Source: Actinobacillus minor NM305 (GTDB lineage: Bacteria > Pseudomonadota > Gammaproteobacteria > Enterobacterales > Pasteurellaceae). From it: a stretch of DNA of 64,000 nucleotides. The notes beneath the pieces were generated by a model. That model saw only the letters and a list, made by a program, of their open reading frames with translations. It did not search any database and was not told the DNA's origin. The DNA is taken from contig NZ_ACQL01000068.1 of the NCBI RefSeq assembly GCF_000175195.1, forward strand, positions 1 through 64,000, given 5' to 3'. A program made the position numbers and the translations under genes. Shown piece by piece: positions 38,746 through 47,550 of this stretch (positions within the stretch are counted from its first letter, which is position 1; each line of letters starts with the position of its first letter).

Positions 38746-39336
38746 TTACTGATTAAAATTTACACCAATGTTGCTAATGCCGGTACTTCTAATCTCATTT
38801 TTTAGATCAAGAATAAGCTGTGTATCACGTTCTTCACACTCATTGAGTAATCGATAAATTTGCCATTGAATATCTAATTCTTCCTGAATTTCAGCGGAAT
38901 TTTTCAGTTCTTGTTCGTTGAGTTCATGTTCAACTTGAAGTTCTAAATAGCTTGCAACTGTTGAAAGCGATATTTGGCTGATACAAATTGCTTGTTCCAA
39001 TGTTGAGCCTGCAATAATACTGTGTAACAGTTCAGAGAGCGCTTCACAGGCCTCTTGAGCCGGAAGTACGCCAAAAAATTCATAGTCATTGACATCAGGT
39101 ATAATTGCTTCTAATTTCTCTAGCTGATTATCGAAATTAATTTTAGCCCCTTTGATGGTTAAATGTTCCCAAACCAAATTTAATATATTTTGGTAGGTTT
39201 TGGCGAATTCATCTTGTTCTGTAACTTGACAAAAGAGTTGATAATTTGGATACATTCTTTCACACAGGCAAGCCATAAAAGTTAAATGTTGCCAAGGTTC
39301 AAAACGTTCCATGCGTTTATGGATAGGGTTACGCAT
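38746..39336 (-). CDS. yjaG: YjaG family (DUF416) protein
   Basis: 196-residue soluble protein starting MRNPIHKRMERFEPWQHLTFMA-type sequence, with LPAQEACEALSELLHSI in the middle and QISLSTVASYLELQVE further on. This is the DUF416/YjaG family. Function is unknown. It is acidic and without membrane segments. It lies between hemE and hup as in Escherichia. A perfect hairpin lies between it and hemE. Confidence 0.85.
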   Translation of the reverse strand: MRNPIHKRMERFEPWQHLTFMACLCERMYPNYQLFCQVTEQDEFAKTYQNILNLVWEHLTIKGAKINFDNQLEKLEAIIPDVNDYEFFGVLPAQEACEALSELLHSIIAGSTLEQAICISQISLSTVASYLELQVEHELNEQELKNSAEIQEELDIQWQIYRLLNECEERDTQLILDLKNEIRSTGISNIGVNFNQ

Positions 39337-39360
39337 ATAAGCTCCTTTTTAAGTGAATAT

Positions 39361-39382
39361 GGCTTGTTATGGATAACAAGCC
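39361..39382. repeat. Perfect inverted repeat between hemE and yjaG
   Basis: GGCTTGTTAT (39361-39370) and ATAACAAGCC (39373-39382), 2-base gap. On the minus strand no T-run follows, so it may stabilise or partly end the hemE transcript rather than terminate it. Confidence 0.5.
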
Positions 39383-39389
39383 ATTGTTT

Positions 39390-40454
39390 TTATTTATGAT
39401 ACGCTTTAGAAAGCTCATGGATAGCATCAACAAAGATTTTTGGGCTTTCTACCGGAACATCTTGATGAATTCCGTGACCTAAGTTAAATACATGTCCAGA
39501 GCCATTTCCAAAACCAGCAAGAATTTGTGAAACTTCTTGTTCAATTCTGTCTGCATTTGCATAAAGCACGCTTGGATCCATATTTCCTTGAAGGGCAACT
39601 TTATGTCCTACTCGGCGACGAGCATCAGCAATATCAACCGTCCAGTCTAGACCTACGGCATCACAGCCTGTTGCTGCAATCGCTTCAAGCCATAAACCAC
39701 CGCCTTTCGTAAATAAAGTGACAGGAACTTTTCTGCCTTCATTTTCACGCATTAAGCCATCTACAATTTTATGCATGTAGTGTAGAGAGAAGGTTTTGTA
39801 ATCTTGGTGAGCTAATACGCCGCCCCAAGTATCGAAAATCATAACCGCTTGTGCACCGGCTTTAATTTGTGCGTTTAGATATAAAATGACGCTATCTGCC
39901 AATTTATCTAATAACGCATGTAAGATGTGTGGCTCGGCATACATCATTTTCTTAATTTTAGTAAAGGCTTTGCTTGAACCGCCTTCAACCATATAAGTTG
40001 CTAATGTCCATGGGCTACCAGAAAATCCAATTAGTGGTACTTCGCCTTTTAGCTCTCGGCGGATTGTGCGAACGGCATTCATGACGTATTGCAACTCGCC
40101 TTCAGGATCCGGAATGGGTAGATTTTGCACTTGTGTAAGATTTTCAATAGGACGTGCAAATTTAGGACCTTCGCCAGCACCAAAACTTAGCCCTAATCCC
40201 ATGGCATCCGGAATAGTGAGAATGTCAGAAAAGAGAATAGCTGCATCTAAATCATAGCGACGTAAAGGTTGTAGCGTGACTTCACAGGCTAAGTCAGCAT
40301 TACGGCATAAAGACATGAAATCCCCAGCTTCAGCACGGGTTGCTTTATATTCGGGTAGATAACGACCAGCTTGTCGCATCATCCAAACTGGGGTCATATC
40401 AACGGGTTCACGTAATAATGCTCTTAAATAGCGATCATTTTTTAATTGAGTCAT
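39390..40454 (-). CDS. hemE: Uroporphyrinogen decarboxylase
   Basis: Removes four carboxyl groups from uroporphyrinogen III on the way to haem. 354 residues, as in E. coli. Signatures are [15 protein letters not shown] near residue 22 (with the catalytic Arg residues), [19 protein letters not shown] with the key Asp, and [19 protein letters not shown]. It ends with the [12 protein letters not shown] stretch. It starts 33 bases after ygfB. The haem supply fits the cytochrome genes nearby. Confidence 0.97.
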   Translation of the reverse strand: MTQLKNDRYLRALLREPVDMTPVWMMRQAGRYLPEYKATRAEAGDFMSLCRNADLACEVTLQPLRRYDLDAAILFSDILTIPDAMGLGLSFGAGEGPKFARPIENLTQVQNLPIPDPEGELQYVMNAVRTIRRELKGEVPLIGFSGSPWTLATYMVEGGSSKAFTKIKKMMYAEPHILHALLDKLADSVILYLNAQIKAGAQAVMIFDTWGGVLAHQDYKTFSLHYMHKIVDGLMRENEGRKVPVTLFTKGGGLWLEAIAATGCDAVGLDWTVDIADARRRVGHKVALQGNMDPSVLYANADRIEQEVSQILAGFGNGSGHVFNLGHGIHQDVPVESPKIFVDAIHELSKAYHK

Positions 40455-40487
40455 GAAGTTTTCCTTTCTCGATCTTATCGACTAAAT

Positions 40488-41036
40488 TTAGTGTAAATTA
40501 TTTTTTTCTGTTGTTTGTGTGGAAAGCGAAAAGTGGCTATGTAAAAAGAGTGCTAATACTCTTAGGTATTCGACAACTTCTTCACCCGCTTCAATAAGCT
40601 CTTCATTTTTATCATCTTCGTGATAGCCTAGTTTTGAGATTTCTTCTAAATCATCAATCGCTTCTCCGACCTCATCGGTTTCTTCATTGAATTTGGGTTG
40701 CGCTAATCCTAATCCTAAAATAAATTGGCTTGTCCATTCTGCAATCGCATCTGCTAAAGCAAAACCATCATTTTCGTTTTCAGGAAGCCATAAATTAAAC
40801 TGGGTATTGGCTTCAGCGTAACAAGCGGTTAGATTTTGGTAAAATTTTTCCAATGCTTGTAAAGGTGTTTGTGAAAATGCATGCCCATCATTGGTAAATT
40901 GATAGGTTAATGTTTTCCACGATTCATCTTGGATTCCGCCTGCAATGAGTCCACTTAAAAAGCCGTGAAATTCTGCAGGAGTAAGGTCGATCTGTAATTC
41001 TGTAATTAATTGTTTAAACTCGTTTAACGTCTTCAT
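40488..41036 (-). CDS. ygfB: YgfB family (UPF0149) protein
   Basis: 182 residues from the ATG at 41036. LTPAEFHGFLSGLIAGG near the start and WTSQFILGLGLAQPKF are typical for YgfB/UPF0149. The protein is acidic, helical and cytoplasmic. In Pseudomonas a YgfB protein affects antibiotic tolerance through gene regulation, but in this family no role is known to me. It is divergent from zapA, as in E. coli, but hemE follows instead of pepP-ubiH. An in-frame ATG at 41081 would add 15 residues and is less likely. Confidence 0.85.
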   Translation of the reverse strand: MKTLNEFKQLITELQIDLTPAEFHGFLSGLIAGGIQDESWKTLTYQFTNDGHAFSQTPLQALEKFYQNLTACYAEANTQFNLWLPENENDGFALADAIAEWTSQFILGLGLAQPKFNEETDEVGEAIDDLEEISKLGYHEDDKNEELIEAGEEVVEYLRVLALFLHSHFSLSTQTTEKNNLH

Positions 41037-41245
41037 GAATAGTGATTTTATGTTCTTTTCATCAAATAAAAGTGGGTGCATAATAACAAAAAATCTTAAA
41101 CTTAGGGATAAAAATCCTTAAATTATGAGCATGCTAATAGAAAACTTAGCCTTTACGATGTGTTGGCTGATTTTCTATTGGTGATCAGGCTAAAAAATGG
41201 CATAATACTTAAAAAATTTATAAGTTAATTAAGGATTTTTTGACT

Positions 41246-41554
41246 ATGTCGTCAAATAGTATTGAGATACAGATATTTGGACAAGTTTTGCGTTTACATT
41301 GTCCGCCTGAACAACAGGAAAATTTACTCGCTTCGGCACAACGTTTAGAAGAGCGAGTAGCGGTATTGAAAGATCAATCTGGCATTATTCAACTTGAAAA
41401 AGTGTTAGCCATTGTTGCGCTAAACCTTAACTATGAATTAGAACTCGAAAAACAGAAAAACGAAAATAATAAAGCGGTGCTTGAAAATTGTATTCAACAA
41501 TTAGATAGCTCTTTGACTAAATTACTCTCAACCGGAACAATTTCTGTCGAGTAG
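41246..41554 (+). CDS. zapA: Cell division protein ZapA
   Basis: 102-residue protein that bundles FtsZ filaments at the division ring. The N-terminal SNSIEIQIFGQVLRLHCPPEQQ and the C-terminal coiled coil (LEKVLAIVALNLNYELELEKQKN) are typical. ATG 41246 lies behind AAGGA. As in many gammaproteobacteria it is followed by the 6S RNA gene and fau. Confidence 0.94.
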   Translation: MSSNSIEIQIFGQVLRLHCPPEQQENLLASAQRLEERVAVLKDQSGIIQLEKVLAIVALNLNYELELEKQKNENNKAVLENCIQQLDSSLTKLLSTGTISVE

Positions 41555-41629
41555 TCGCATAAAAGCTGATCGAACACAAAATTTATTGTGTTTTAGGCTA
41601 GGAAAAAACATAAAATTCCGTTATATTTA

Positions 41630-41811
41630 ACTTGTCTGGGGTGTGCGTTGTTAGTTACGTCCCTGAGCCGATAATTTAAAACTTTGAGTTGGATATTCAG
41701 TTGCCGGTGAGCAGGCTTACCTTGAGTAAGAAGCCTAAAGGCAAATACATTCGACTCCCTTGAACCGTTAGGTTCAAGGACCATTACTGATGACGGCACT
41801 TCGGACACCTT
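41630..41811 (+). ncRNA. ssrS: 6S RNA
   Basis: Lies between zapA and fau, the usual place. Conserved pieces of the E. coli RNA are visible: TCCCTGAGCCGATA (41662-41676 region), GCCGGTGAGCAGGCTTACC, AGAAGCCT, and CCTTGAACCGTTAGGTTCAAGG near the 3' side. The ends pair: GTCTGGGGTGT (41634-41644) with GCACTTCGGAC (41796-41806), 11 pairs with G-U. 6S RNA binds the housekeeping RNA polymerase in stationary phase. Exact ends are estimated from the terminal stem. Confidence 0.92.
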
Positions 41812-41816
41812 TCATC

Positions 41817-42392
41817 ATGCTTATGCTATCAACTTCAAATCAGGCGTTACGCCAACAAATTCGTAAACAGATCTTAGATATACGTTCTCAACTTTCTGAG
41901 CAACAACAAGAAAACGCTTCACAACATATTATACAACCTGCATTACAATGGATTGAACATTATCAAGCCGAACATCTTGCGTTTTATTTGCCATTTAATC
42001 ATGAAATTTCACCGCTTGTCTTGATGGAAAAACTGAAAAGCCTAGGAAAGTCTATTTATTTACCGGTTATTCATCCTTTCACTCGGGGCAATTTATTATT
42101 CTTTAAATATGACGAAGATACGGTTATGCAAACACATCGATTTGGTATGTTGCAACCTAAATTAGATGTCAGAAAACTTATTCCTCTCACGGAATTAGAT
42201 ATTATCTTTACGCCTTTAGTAGCTTGTGATAAAAACAATGGTAGATTGGGCTATGGAGGTGGGTTTTATGATCGCACCTTGATTCAAGCGAAAAAAGCAA
42301 AAAGTATTGGTTTAGCTCATCGTTGCCAATATGTAGATAATCTGCCCTTAGAAGCATGGGATATCCCTTTAGATCATATTATTCTGGGTTAA
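41817..42392 (+). CDS. fau: 5-formyltetrahydrofolate cyclo-ligase
   Basis: Converts 5-formyltetrahydrofolate to 5,10-methenyl-THF with ATP. 191 residues from ATG 41817 (189 from ATG 41823, equally possible). Motifs are LRQQIRKQILDIRSQLS, AFYLPFNHEISP, and the C-terminal GRLGYGGGFYDRTL. It begins a few bases after the 6S RNA and is probably transcribed together with it. E. coli has the same arrangement (ssrS-fau). Confidence 0.94.
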   Translation: MLMLSTSNQALRQQIRKQILDIRSQLSEQQQENASQHIIQPALQWIEHYQAEHLAFYLPFNHEISPLVLMEKLKSLGKSIYLPVIHPFTRGNLLFFKYDEDTVMQTHRFGMLQPKLDVRKLIPLTELDIIFTPLVACDKNNGRLGYGGGFYDRTLIQAKKAKSIGLAHRCQYVDNLPLEAWDIPLDHIILG

Positions 42393-42488
42393 AATAAGAA
42401 AAAATTGAGATAAAAAACGTGTTTTTATTGATATTTTGGAAAAATTAGGTAATCTTCTTTACTTTATTGATTTTGTTAAGGACTGAGA

Positions 42489-44003
42489 ATGTTTGGCTTA
42501 GAACCAACCATAGTAACTTTCCTCGTATATATTCTGGGAATGATTTTAATCGGCTTTATTGCCTATCGAGTAACGAATAACCTTTCTGACTACATTTTAG
42601 GTGGACGTCGTTTAGGAAGTTTTGTCACTGCGTTATCTGCAGGTGCATCGGATATGTCTGGCTGGCTTTTAATGGGATTGCCTGGGGCAATTTATGCTGG
42701 TGGATTGATTGAAGGTTGGTTGGCTATCGGTTTAACTATTGGTGCTTATTTAAACTGGAAATTGGTCGCAGGACGTTTACGTTCGCACACAGAACATTGC
42801 GGAGATGCTTTAACCTTACCGGAGTATTTTCATAACCGCTTTAATGATAAAACACGAATTATTAAAATTTTATCAGCAATCATTTTCTTATTATTCTTTG
42901 CGGTTTATTGTGCTTCTGGTGTGGTAGCTGGTGCTCGTGTTTTTGAGAACCTCTTTGGAGTGCCTTATGAGCATGCGATTTGGTATGGCGCTATCGCTAC
43001 GATTCTTTATACCTTTATTGGTGGCTTTCTTGCTGTAAGTTGGACCGATACTATTCAAGCAACTTTGATGGTCTTTGCTCTAATTCTGACCCCCGTTTTT
43101 GTTTTAATCAATATCGGTGGTTTTGACGCAATGCAAGAAGCGATTACACAAGCCGAAATACTCGCAAATAAAAATTATAATGATATTTTTACCGGCACAA
43201 CAGTACTTGGTGTTTTGAGCTTGCTTGCATGGGGGCTTGGCTATTTTGGACAACCTCATATCGTTGTACGTTTTATGGCAGCAGAAAGCGTTAAATCGTT
43301 AGAAAATGCCCGCCGTATCAGTATGACTTGGATGGTTATTTGTTTAGTTGGTGCTATTGGTATTGGTTATTTTGGTATGGCTTATTTCTTTGCCAGACCA
43401 GAGCAAGCCAGTGTGGTTAATGCAAATCACGAACAAATCTTTATTGAATTAGCAAAATTATTATTTAACCCATGGATTGCCGGAGTATTACTTTCAGCTA
43501 TTCTTGCTGCTGTAATGAGTACGCTCTCAGCACAACTACTTATTTGTTCCAGTGCAATTACGGAGGATCTTTATAAAGGTATTCTTCGTCCACAAGCAAG
43601 TGATAAAGAGTTAGTATGGTTGAGCCGTTTAATGGTTCTTGCTGTTGCGGCATTAGCAATTTATATTGCACAAGATCCAAATAGCCAAGTCTTTGGATTG
43701 GTAAAAGATGCATGGGCTGGTTTTGGTTCTGCATTTGGTCCGGTTGTTCTTTTATCACTTTTCTGGAAAAGAATGAATGGTTTTGGTGCGATTGCAGGTA
43801 TGTTAGTGGGGGCTCTAGTTGTTTATTTCTGGAAAGATATTACTTTATCGCTTTCTCTTCCTGAAATGTATTCCATGATCCCTGGCTTTATCAGTGCGAT
43901 GATTGCGATAGTTATTGTTTCCCTTGTAACCCCTTCGCCAAGTCAAGTGGTGATGGAGACATTTGAATTAGCGGATAAAGCTTATCGTTCAGAATTACAA
44001 TAA
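42489..44003 (+). CDS. putP: Sodium/proline symporter
   Basis: 504-residue SLC5-type carrier with about 13 helices, inner membrane, importing L-proline with Na+. The start MFGLEPTIVTFLVYILGMILIG and the conserved GGRRLGSFVTALSAGASDMSGWLLMGLPGA match PutP closely, including the ASDMSGW Na+/substrate region. LAWGLGYFGQPHIVVRFMA is also typical. AAGGACTGAG precedes the ATG. It would benefit from the Na+ gradient made by the Nqr pump. A terminator follows. Confidence 0.95.
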   Translation: MFGLEPTIVTFLVYILGMILIGFIAYRVTNNLSDYILGGRRLGSFVTALSAGASDMSGWLLMGLPGAIYAGGLIEGWLAIGLTIGAYLNWKLVAGRLRSHTEHCGDALTLPEYFHNRFNDKTRIIKILSAIIFLLFFAVYCASGVVAGARVFENLFGVPYEHAIWYGAIATILYTFIGGFLAVSWTDTIQATLMVFALILTPVFVLINIGGFDAMQEAITQAEILANKNYNDIFTGTTVLGVLSLLAWGLGYFGQPHIVVRFMAAESVKSLENARRISMTWMVICLVGAIGIGYFGMAYFFARPEQASVVNANHEQIFIELAKLLFNPWIAGVLLSAILAAVMSTLSAQLLICSSAITEDLYKGILRPQASDKELVWLSRLMVLAVAALAIYIAQDPNSQVFGLVKDAWAGFGSAFGPVVLLSLFWKRMNGFGAIAGMLVGALVVYFWKDITLSLSLPEMYSMIPGFISAMIAIVIVSLVTPSPSQVVMETFELADKAYRSELQ

Positions 44004-44009
44004 ATATTT

Positions 44010-44050
44010 AATCCCTTTAGCTGAAAATGTTAAAGGGATTTTTCATTTTT
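44010..44050 (+). terminator. Terminator of putP
   Basis: AATCCCTTTA (44010-44019) and TAAAGGGATT (44031-44040), followed by TTTCATTTTTT. Confidence 0.82.
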
Positions 44051-44144
44051 TCCATTCAAAGATGGCGAGAATTCACGTATAATTACCTTTCAGTTGTCGA
44101 AAGATAACCATTCTTTTTTTACGATCACAACTGAGATTTTCTAC

Positions 44145-45377
44145 ATGACTCATCAAACAATTAGCACACCAAAACAGGCGTTTGTAGGTTTACAAATGTT
44201 ATTTGTTGCCTTTGGCGCACTTGTTCTTGTTCCTTTAATTACGGGCTTAGATCCAAATACTGCACTTCTTACTGCTGGTGTCGGTACATTGTTATTTCAA
44301 CTTTGTACACAGCGTCAAGTTCCTATTTTCTTAGCCTCTTCATTTGCTTTTATTGCACCGATTCAATACGGTGTTCAAGAGTGGGGCATTGCCGTAACCA
44401 TGGGCGGCTTGGCTTGTACCGGTTTAGTTTATTTTGCGTTAAGTTTACTCGTAAAATGGAAAGGCGCTCAGATAATGGATAGAATTTTTCCGCCGGTTGT
44501 TGTCGGTCCTGTCATTATCATTATTGGGCTTGGCTTAGCACCTGTTGCTGTTGATATGGCATTAGGAAAAACCAGTAATGGGGCGATTTCACAAGATATG
44601 GCAATGCTCGTTTCCATGGTGACATTAATTACTACCGTGATTGTTGCTGTATTTGCTAAAGGTATGATTAAATTAGTTCCGATTATGTTTGGGATTGTTG
44701 TTGGCTATATTTTATCTATATTTCTTGGTATTGTTGATTTTACGCCAATTACTAATGCAGCGTGGTTCAGTTTACCAACCATTACAACACCAGAGTTCCG
44801 CCTAGATGCTATCCTTTATTTACTCCCGATTGCAATTGCACCTGCTGTTGAGCATGTTGGTGGCGTTATGGCAATTAGTTCTGTAACAGGACAAAATTTC
44901 TTGAAAAAACCAGGATTGAACCGCACGCTTCTTGGAGATGGCGTGGCAACCTCTGCAGCTTCTTTATTAGGGGGGCCACCAAATACAACTTATGCGGAAG
45001 TAACCGGTGCTGTGATGCTGACCAAAAACTTCAACCCTAAAATTATGACATGGGCGGCTTATTGGGCGATTGCAATCTCTTTCTGTGGCAAAGTAGGTGC
45101 TTTCTTACAAACGATTCCCGGTGTTGTCATGGGCGGTATAATGATGTTAGTTTTCGGCTCTATTGCAGCAGTTGGAATGAGTACACTGATTAAAGCGAAA
45201 GTCGATATGGGAGAAGCTCGTAATCTGGTTATCGTTTCTGTTGTGATGACCTTCGGTATTGGTGGCATGCTAATCAATGTTGGTGAGTTCTCTTTAAAAG
45301 GCATTAGCTTGTGTGCCATTGCCGCAATTATAATGAATCTCGTTTTACCGAAAGAAGCGGTTAAAAAAGAAGATTAA
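44145..45377 (+). CDS. uraA: Uracil permease (NCS2 family)
   Basis: 410 residues, 14 helices expected for the nucleobase:cation symporter-2 fold. Conserved pieces include VPIFLASSFAFIAPI, the substrate-binding IAPAVEHVGGVMAIS (Glu of the uracil site) and GGPPNTTYAEVTGAVMLTK. ATG 44145 gives a normal family start (MTHQTISTPKQAFVGLQMLFV); the upstream in-frame TTG at 44094 is unlikely. UraA is favoured over xanthine permeases by length and by the EHVG and NTTYAE wording. Single gene with terminator. Confidence 0.88.
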   Translation: MTHQTISTPKQAFVGLQMLFVAFGALVLVPLITGLDPNTALLTAGVGTLLFQLCTQRQVPIFLASSFAFIAPIQYGVQEWGIAVTMGGLACTGLVYFALSLLVKWKGAQIMDRIFPPVVVGPVIIIIGLGLAPVAVDMALGKTSNGAISQDMAMLVSMVTLITTVIVAVFAKGMIKLVPIMFGIVVGYILSIFLGIVDFTPITNAAWFSLPTITTPEFRLDAILYLLPIAIAPAVEHVGGVMAISSVTGQNFLKKPGLNRTLLGDGVATSAASLLGGPPNTTYAEVTGAVMLTKNFNPKIMTWAAYWAIAISFCGKVGAFLQTIPGVVMGGIMMLVFGSIAAVGMSTLIKAKVDMGEARNLVIVSVVMTFGIGGMLINVGEFSLKGISLCAIAAIIMNLVLPKEAVKKED

Positions 45378-45396
45378 TTTACAAAAATAAATGAAT

Positions 45397-45427
45397 GAAG
45401 CTAGCCCAATGGTTAGCTTCTTTTTTA
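45397..45427 (+). terminator. Terminator of uraA
   Basis: GAAGCTA (45397-45403) and TAGCTTC (45414-45420), inner CC/GG pairing, then TTTTTT. Confidence 0.85.
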
Positions 45428-45438
45428 TGTGATAAAAA

Positions 45439-45499
45439 TGTGATCTTATTCACACTTCTGTTACATTCTTATGTTTTTATTTCTATTTTTGTGTATATT
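45439..45499 (+). promoter_or_regulatory. CRP site and promoter of the SLC13 carrier
   Basis: TGTGA-tcttat-TCACA (45439-45454) is a perfect CRP palindrome. A -10 candidate, TATATT at 45494-45499, places the start near 45506 and the CRP centre at about -60, the class I distance. Uptake of dicarboxylates is often under cAMP-CRP control. Confidence 0.75.
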
Positions 45500-45537
45500 G
45501 CAATTAATTTTATAGACTAAATTGTTGTGGGGGATTT

Positions 45538-46932
45538 ATGGGCACAAGTGTTCATTCTGTAAAACAAACTAATCTACGCAATATGGTTATTTTTATTGCA
45601 AATGTTGTATTGTTTTTTATTTTACTTAATACCTTACCGTTTGCGCCTGAAGCCACAAAAGGGTTGGCTCTTTTGGTATTTGTTGCGGTGCTTTGGCTAA
45701 CAGAGGTATTACATGTTACTGTAACCGCACTCCTAATCCCAATTTTGGCGATAGGGTTAGGTCTAGTTAAATCAAAAGAAGCGTTAGTTGCTTTTGCTGA
45801 TCCAACAATCTTCCTCTTTTTTGGCGGATTTGCATTAGCCACTGCATTGCATGTGCAACAATTAGATCGCATGATTGCAAATAAAATCATGGCAATGTCA
45901 AAAGGGAAATTATCTGTTGCAGTGATTTACCTTTTTGTGACAACGGCTGGGTTATCCATGTGGATGAGTAATACAGCAACAACAGCCATGATGTTACCAC
46001 TTGCAATGGGGATCTTGAGTAAATTAGATAGACAAGAAAACCACAATACTTACGTTTTTGTGCTATTAGGAATTGCTTATAGCGCAAGTATTGGTGGAAT
46101 GGGCACATTAGTTGGTAGTCCACCAAATGCGATTGTAGCATCACAGCTTCATCTTTCTTTTGCTGATTGGATGAAATATGGTTTACCGATGATGTTTATG
46201 CTCATGCCATTGATGGTTGGAATTTTATATGTGGTATTTAAACCAAAATTTAATGTTACCTTTGAACAGCAATCTGTTGAACAAATTGAGTTAAATCGTG
46301 AGCGTATTTTAACGTTAGTGATTTTTATCTGCGTTGCATTAGGGTGGGTATTTAGTTCTTATTTAAACCCACTGATTTCTAGCGTTTTAGGCTTAAAAGG
46401 TAACATTGGTAGCTTTGACAGTATTTTAGCACTTCTTGCCGCAGCATTATTATGTATTACACGCATTACAACGTGGCAACAAATTCAAGATGGTACAGAA
46501 TGGGGAGTTTTATTCCTATTCGGTGGTGGTTTAACATTAAGTGCCGTATTGGGTCAAACCGGTGCGAGTAAAATCATGGCTGACGGTATAGTATCGATTA
46601 TTGAAGGTGGGCATTATTATATTATCGGCTTGATTGTTGCAGCCTTTATTATTTTCTTAACAGAATTTACCTCAAATACGGCAAGTGCAGCATTACTCGT
46701 TCCTATCTTCATTTCAATTGCTCAAGCTCTTAATATGAATGCATTAGGTTTGGCGTTAATTATTGGTTTAGGTGCATCTTGTGCATTTATGTTACCTGTT
46801 GCGACTCCGCCAAATGCGATTGTCTTTGGTACAGGGACAATTAAACAAAGTGACATGGTTAAAGCAGGCTTTTGGTTGAATATTATATGCGTTTTAGCGA
46901 TTGGTACAGTAGGGTATGTATTCTGGTTTTAG
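45538..46932 (+). CDS. SLC13/DASS-family sodium:anion (dicarboxylate) symporter
   Basis: 464 residues with 11 or more helices, inner membrane. Both halves of the DASS repeat show the Ser-Asn-Thr motif: MSNTATTAMMLPLAMG near residue 142 and TSNTASAALLVPIF near residue 380, each followed by a SPPNAI / TPPNAI proline loop. These bind the carboxylate and Na+ in VcINDY-type carriers. Likely substrates are succinate, malate or fumarate, though sulfate or citrate carriers share the fold. A perfect CRP site lies upstream. Single gene. Confidence 0.88.
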   Translation: MGTSVHSVKQTNLRNMVIFIANVVLFFILLNTLPFAPEATKGLALLVFVAVLWLTEVLHVTVTALLIPILAIGLGLVKSKEALVAFADPTIFLFFGGFALATALHVQQLDRMIANKIMAMSKGKLSVAVIYLFVTTAGLSMWMSNTATTAMMLPLAMGILSKLDRQENHNTYVFVLLGIAYSASIGGMGTLVGSPPNAIVASQLHLSFADWMKYGLPMMFMLMPLMVGILYVVFKPKFNVTFEQQSVEQIELNRERILTLVIFICVALGWVFSSYLNPLISSVLGLKGNIGSFDSILALLAAALLCITRITTWQQIQDGTEWGVLFLFGGGLTLSAVLGQTGASKIMADGIVSIIEGGHYYIIGLIVAAFIIFLTEFTSNTASAALLVPIFISIAQALNMNALGLALIIGLGASCAFMLPVATPPNAIVFGTGTIKQSDMVKAGFWLNIICVLAIGTVGYVFWF

Positions 46933-46960
46933 TTTCTAGTATAAGATAAAGAACTTATTA

Positions 46961-46998
46961 AGGCCTTCATTGAATAATTTTTCAATGAGGGTCTTTCA
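46961..46998 (+). terminator. Imperfect terminator of the SLC13 gene
   Basis: AAGGCCTTCATTGAA and TTCAATGAGGGTCTT make a stem with mismatches, followed by TTTCATTTTAT. Confidence 0.6.
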
Positions 46999-47082
46999 TT
47001 TTATATAGTAAGCAAAAAAATGCATGGAGTATTGACTGAGAAGGGGAGATTTCCAATAAGTGGAGAGAAGAAATCATCTAAA

Positions 47083-47113
47083 AATACTCTCAATTTCTTT
47101 TATTGAGAGTATT
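47083..47113 (-). terminator. Terminator of the cyd operon
   Basis: AATACTCTCAAT (47083-47094) and ATTGAGAGTATT (47102-47113) form a perfect 12-bp stem. Read on the minus strand it is followed by a T-run (A-run at 47079-47084 on plus). Confidence 0.85.
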
Positions 47114-47146
47114 GGTTTCTTGTATCATGACACATCTGAAATGTTT

Positions 47147-47431
47147 TTAGTAGAATAACACAATGAGTGCAGAAAGAATAATAAGATACCCTAATATAGG
47201 CATGAAAATACATTGCCATACTGTTTTTTTGATATCAAAGCCTATTGCATGAATCATTAAAATAGCCATTCCATAAAAAACAAAAAGTGCTAAATAAGGA
47301 ATCTTACCGCCAAAATGGTGCGCAAAAAGATTTGAATACATCAAAATAGCAATAAACATTCCTAAGGCTAGGATAAAAGAAAGGGCTTGTAGCCAGCCCT
47401 TTCTTGTTAATGAATAGAGTGAGTTAATCAT
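47147..47431 (-). CDS. ybgE: Cyd operon protein YbgE
   Basis: 94 residues with three hydrophobic helices (LSFILALGMFIAILMY, YLALFVFYGMAILMIHAIGF, IFMPILGYLIILSALIVLFY). It matches YbgE in length (97 in E. coli), topology and position behind cydX. The role is unclear; it is an inner membrane protein that travels with cytochrome bd. It ends the operon. In E. coli the next genes are ybgC-tolQRAB-pal; here those lie 9 kb away on the other strand. Confidence 0.85.
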   Translation of the reverse strand: MINSLYSLTRKGWLQALSFILALGMFIAILMYSNLFAHHFGGKIPYLALFVFYGMAILMIHAIGFDIKKTVWQCIFMPILGYLIILSALIVLFY

Positions 47432-47442
47432 TCTATTACGAC

Positions 47443-47541
47443 CTATTCGTCAAATTTACCCGTCTTCTCAATTTTTACTGTCATAAATACAGCAAAATAG
47501 ATAGCAAGGAACATGCCGAAGAACCACGTTAAATAAAACAT
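47443..47541 (-). CDS. cydX: Cytochrome bd accessory subunit CydX
   Basis: 32 residues: MFYLTWFFGMFLAIYFAVFM followed by TVKIEKTGKFDE. One membrane helix with conserved N-terminal Trp and the charged tail (E..K) typical of CydX. AAGGAG lies 6 bases upstream of the ATG. It starts 9 bases after cydB and precedes ybgE by 11 bases. CydX stabilises haem in the CydAB oxidase. Too short for most gene callers. Confidence 0.92.
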   Translation of the reverse strand: MFYLTWFFGMFLAIYFAVFMTVKIEKTGKFDE

Positions 47542-47550
47542 AATAACTCC

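Noticed and set aside
44094-44144. 17-residue N-terminal extension of uraA
   Set aside because: It starts at a TTG and does not look like the N-terminus of the family; ATG 44145 does.
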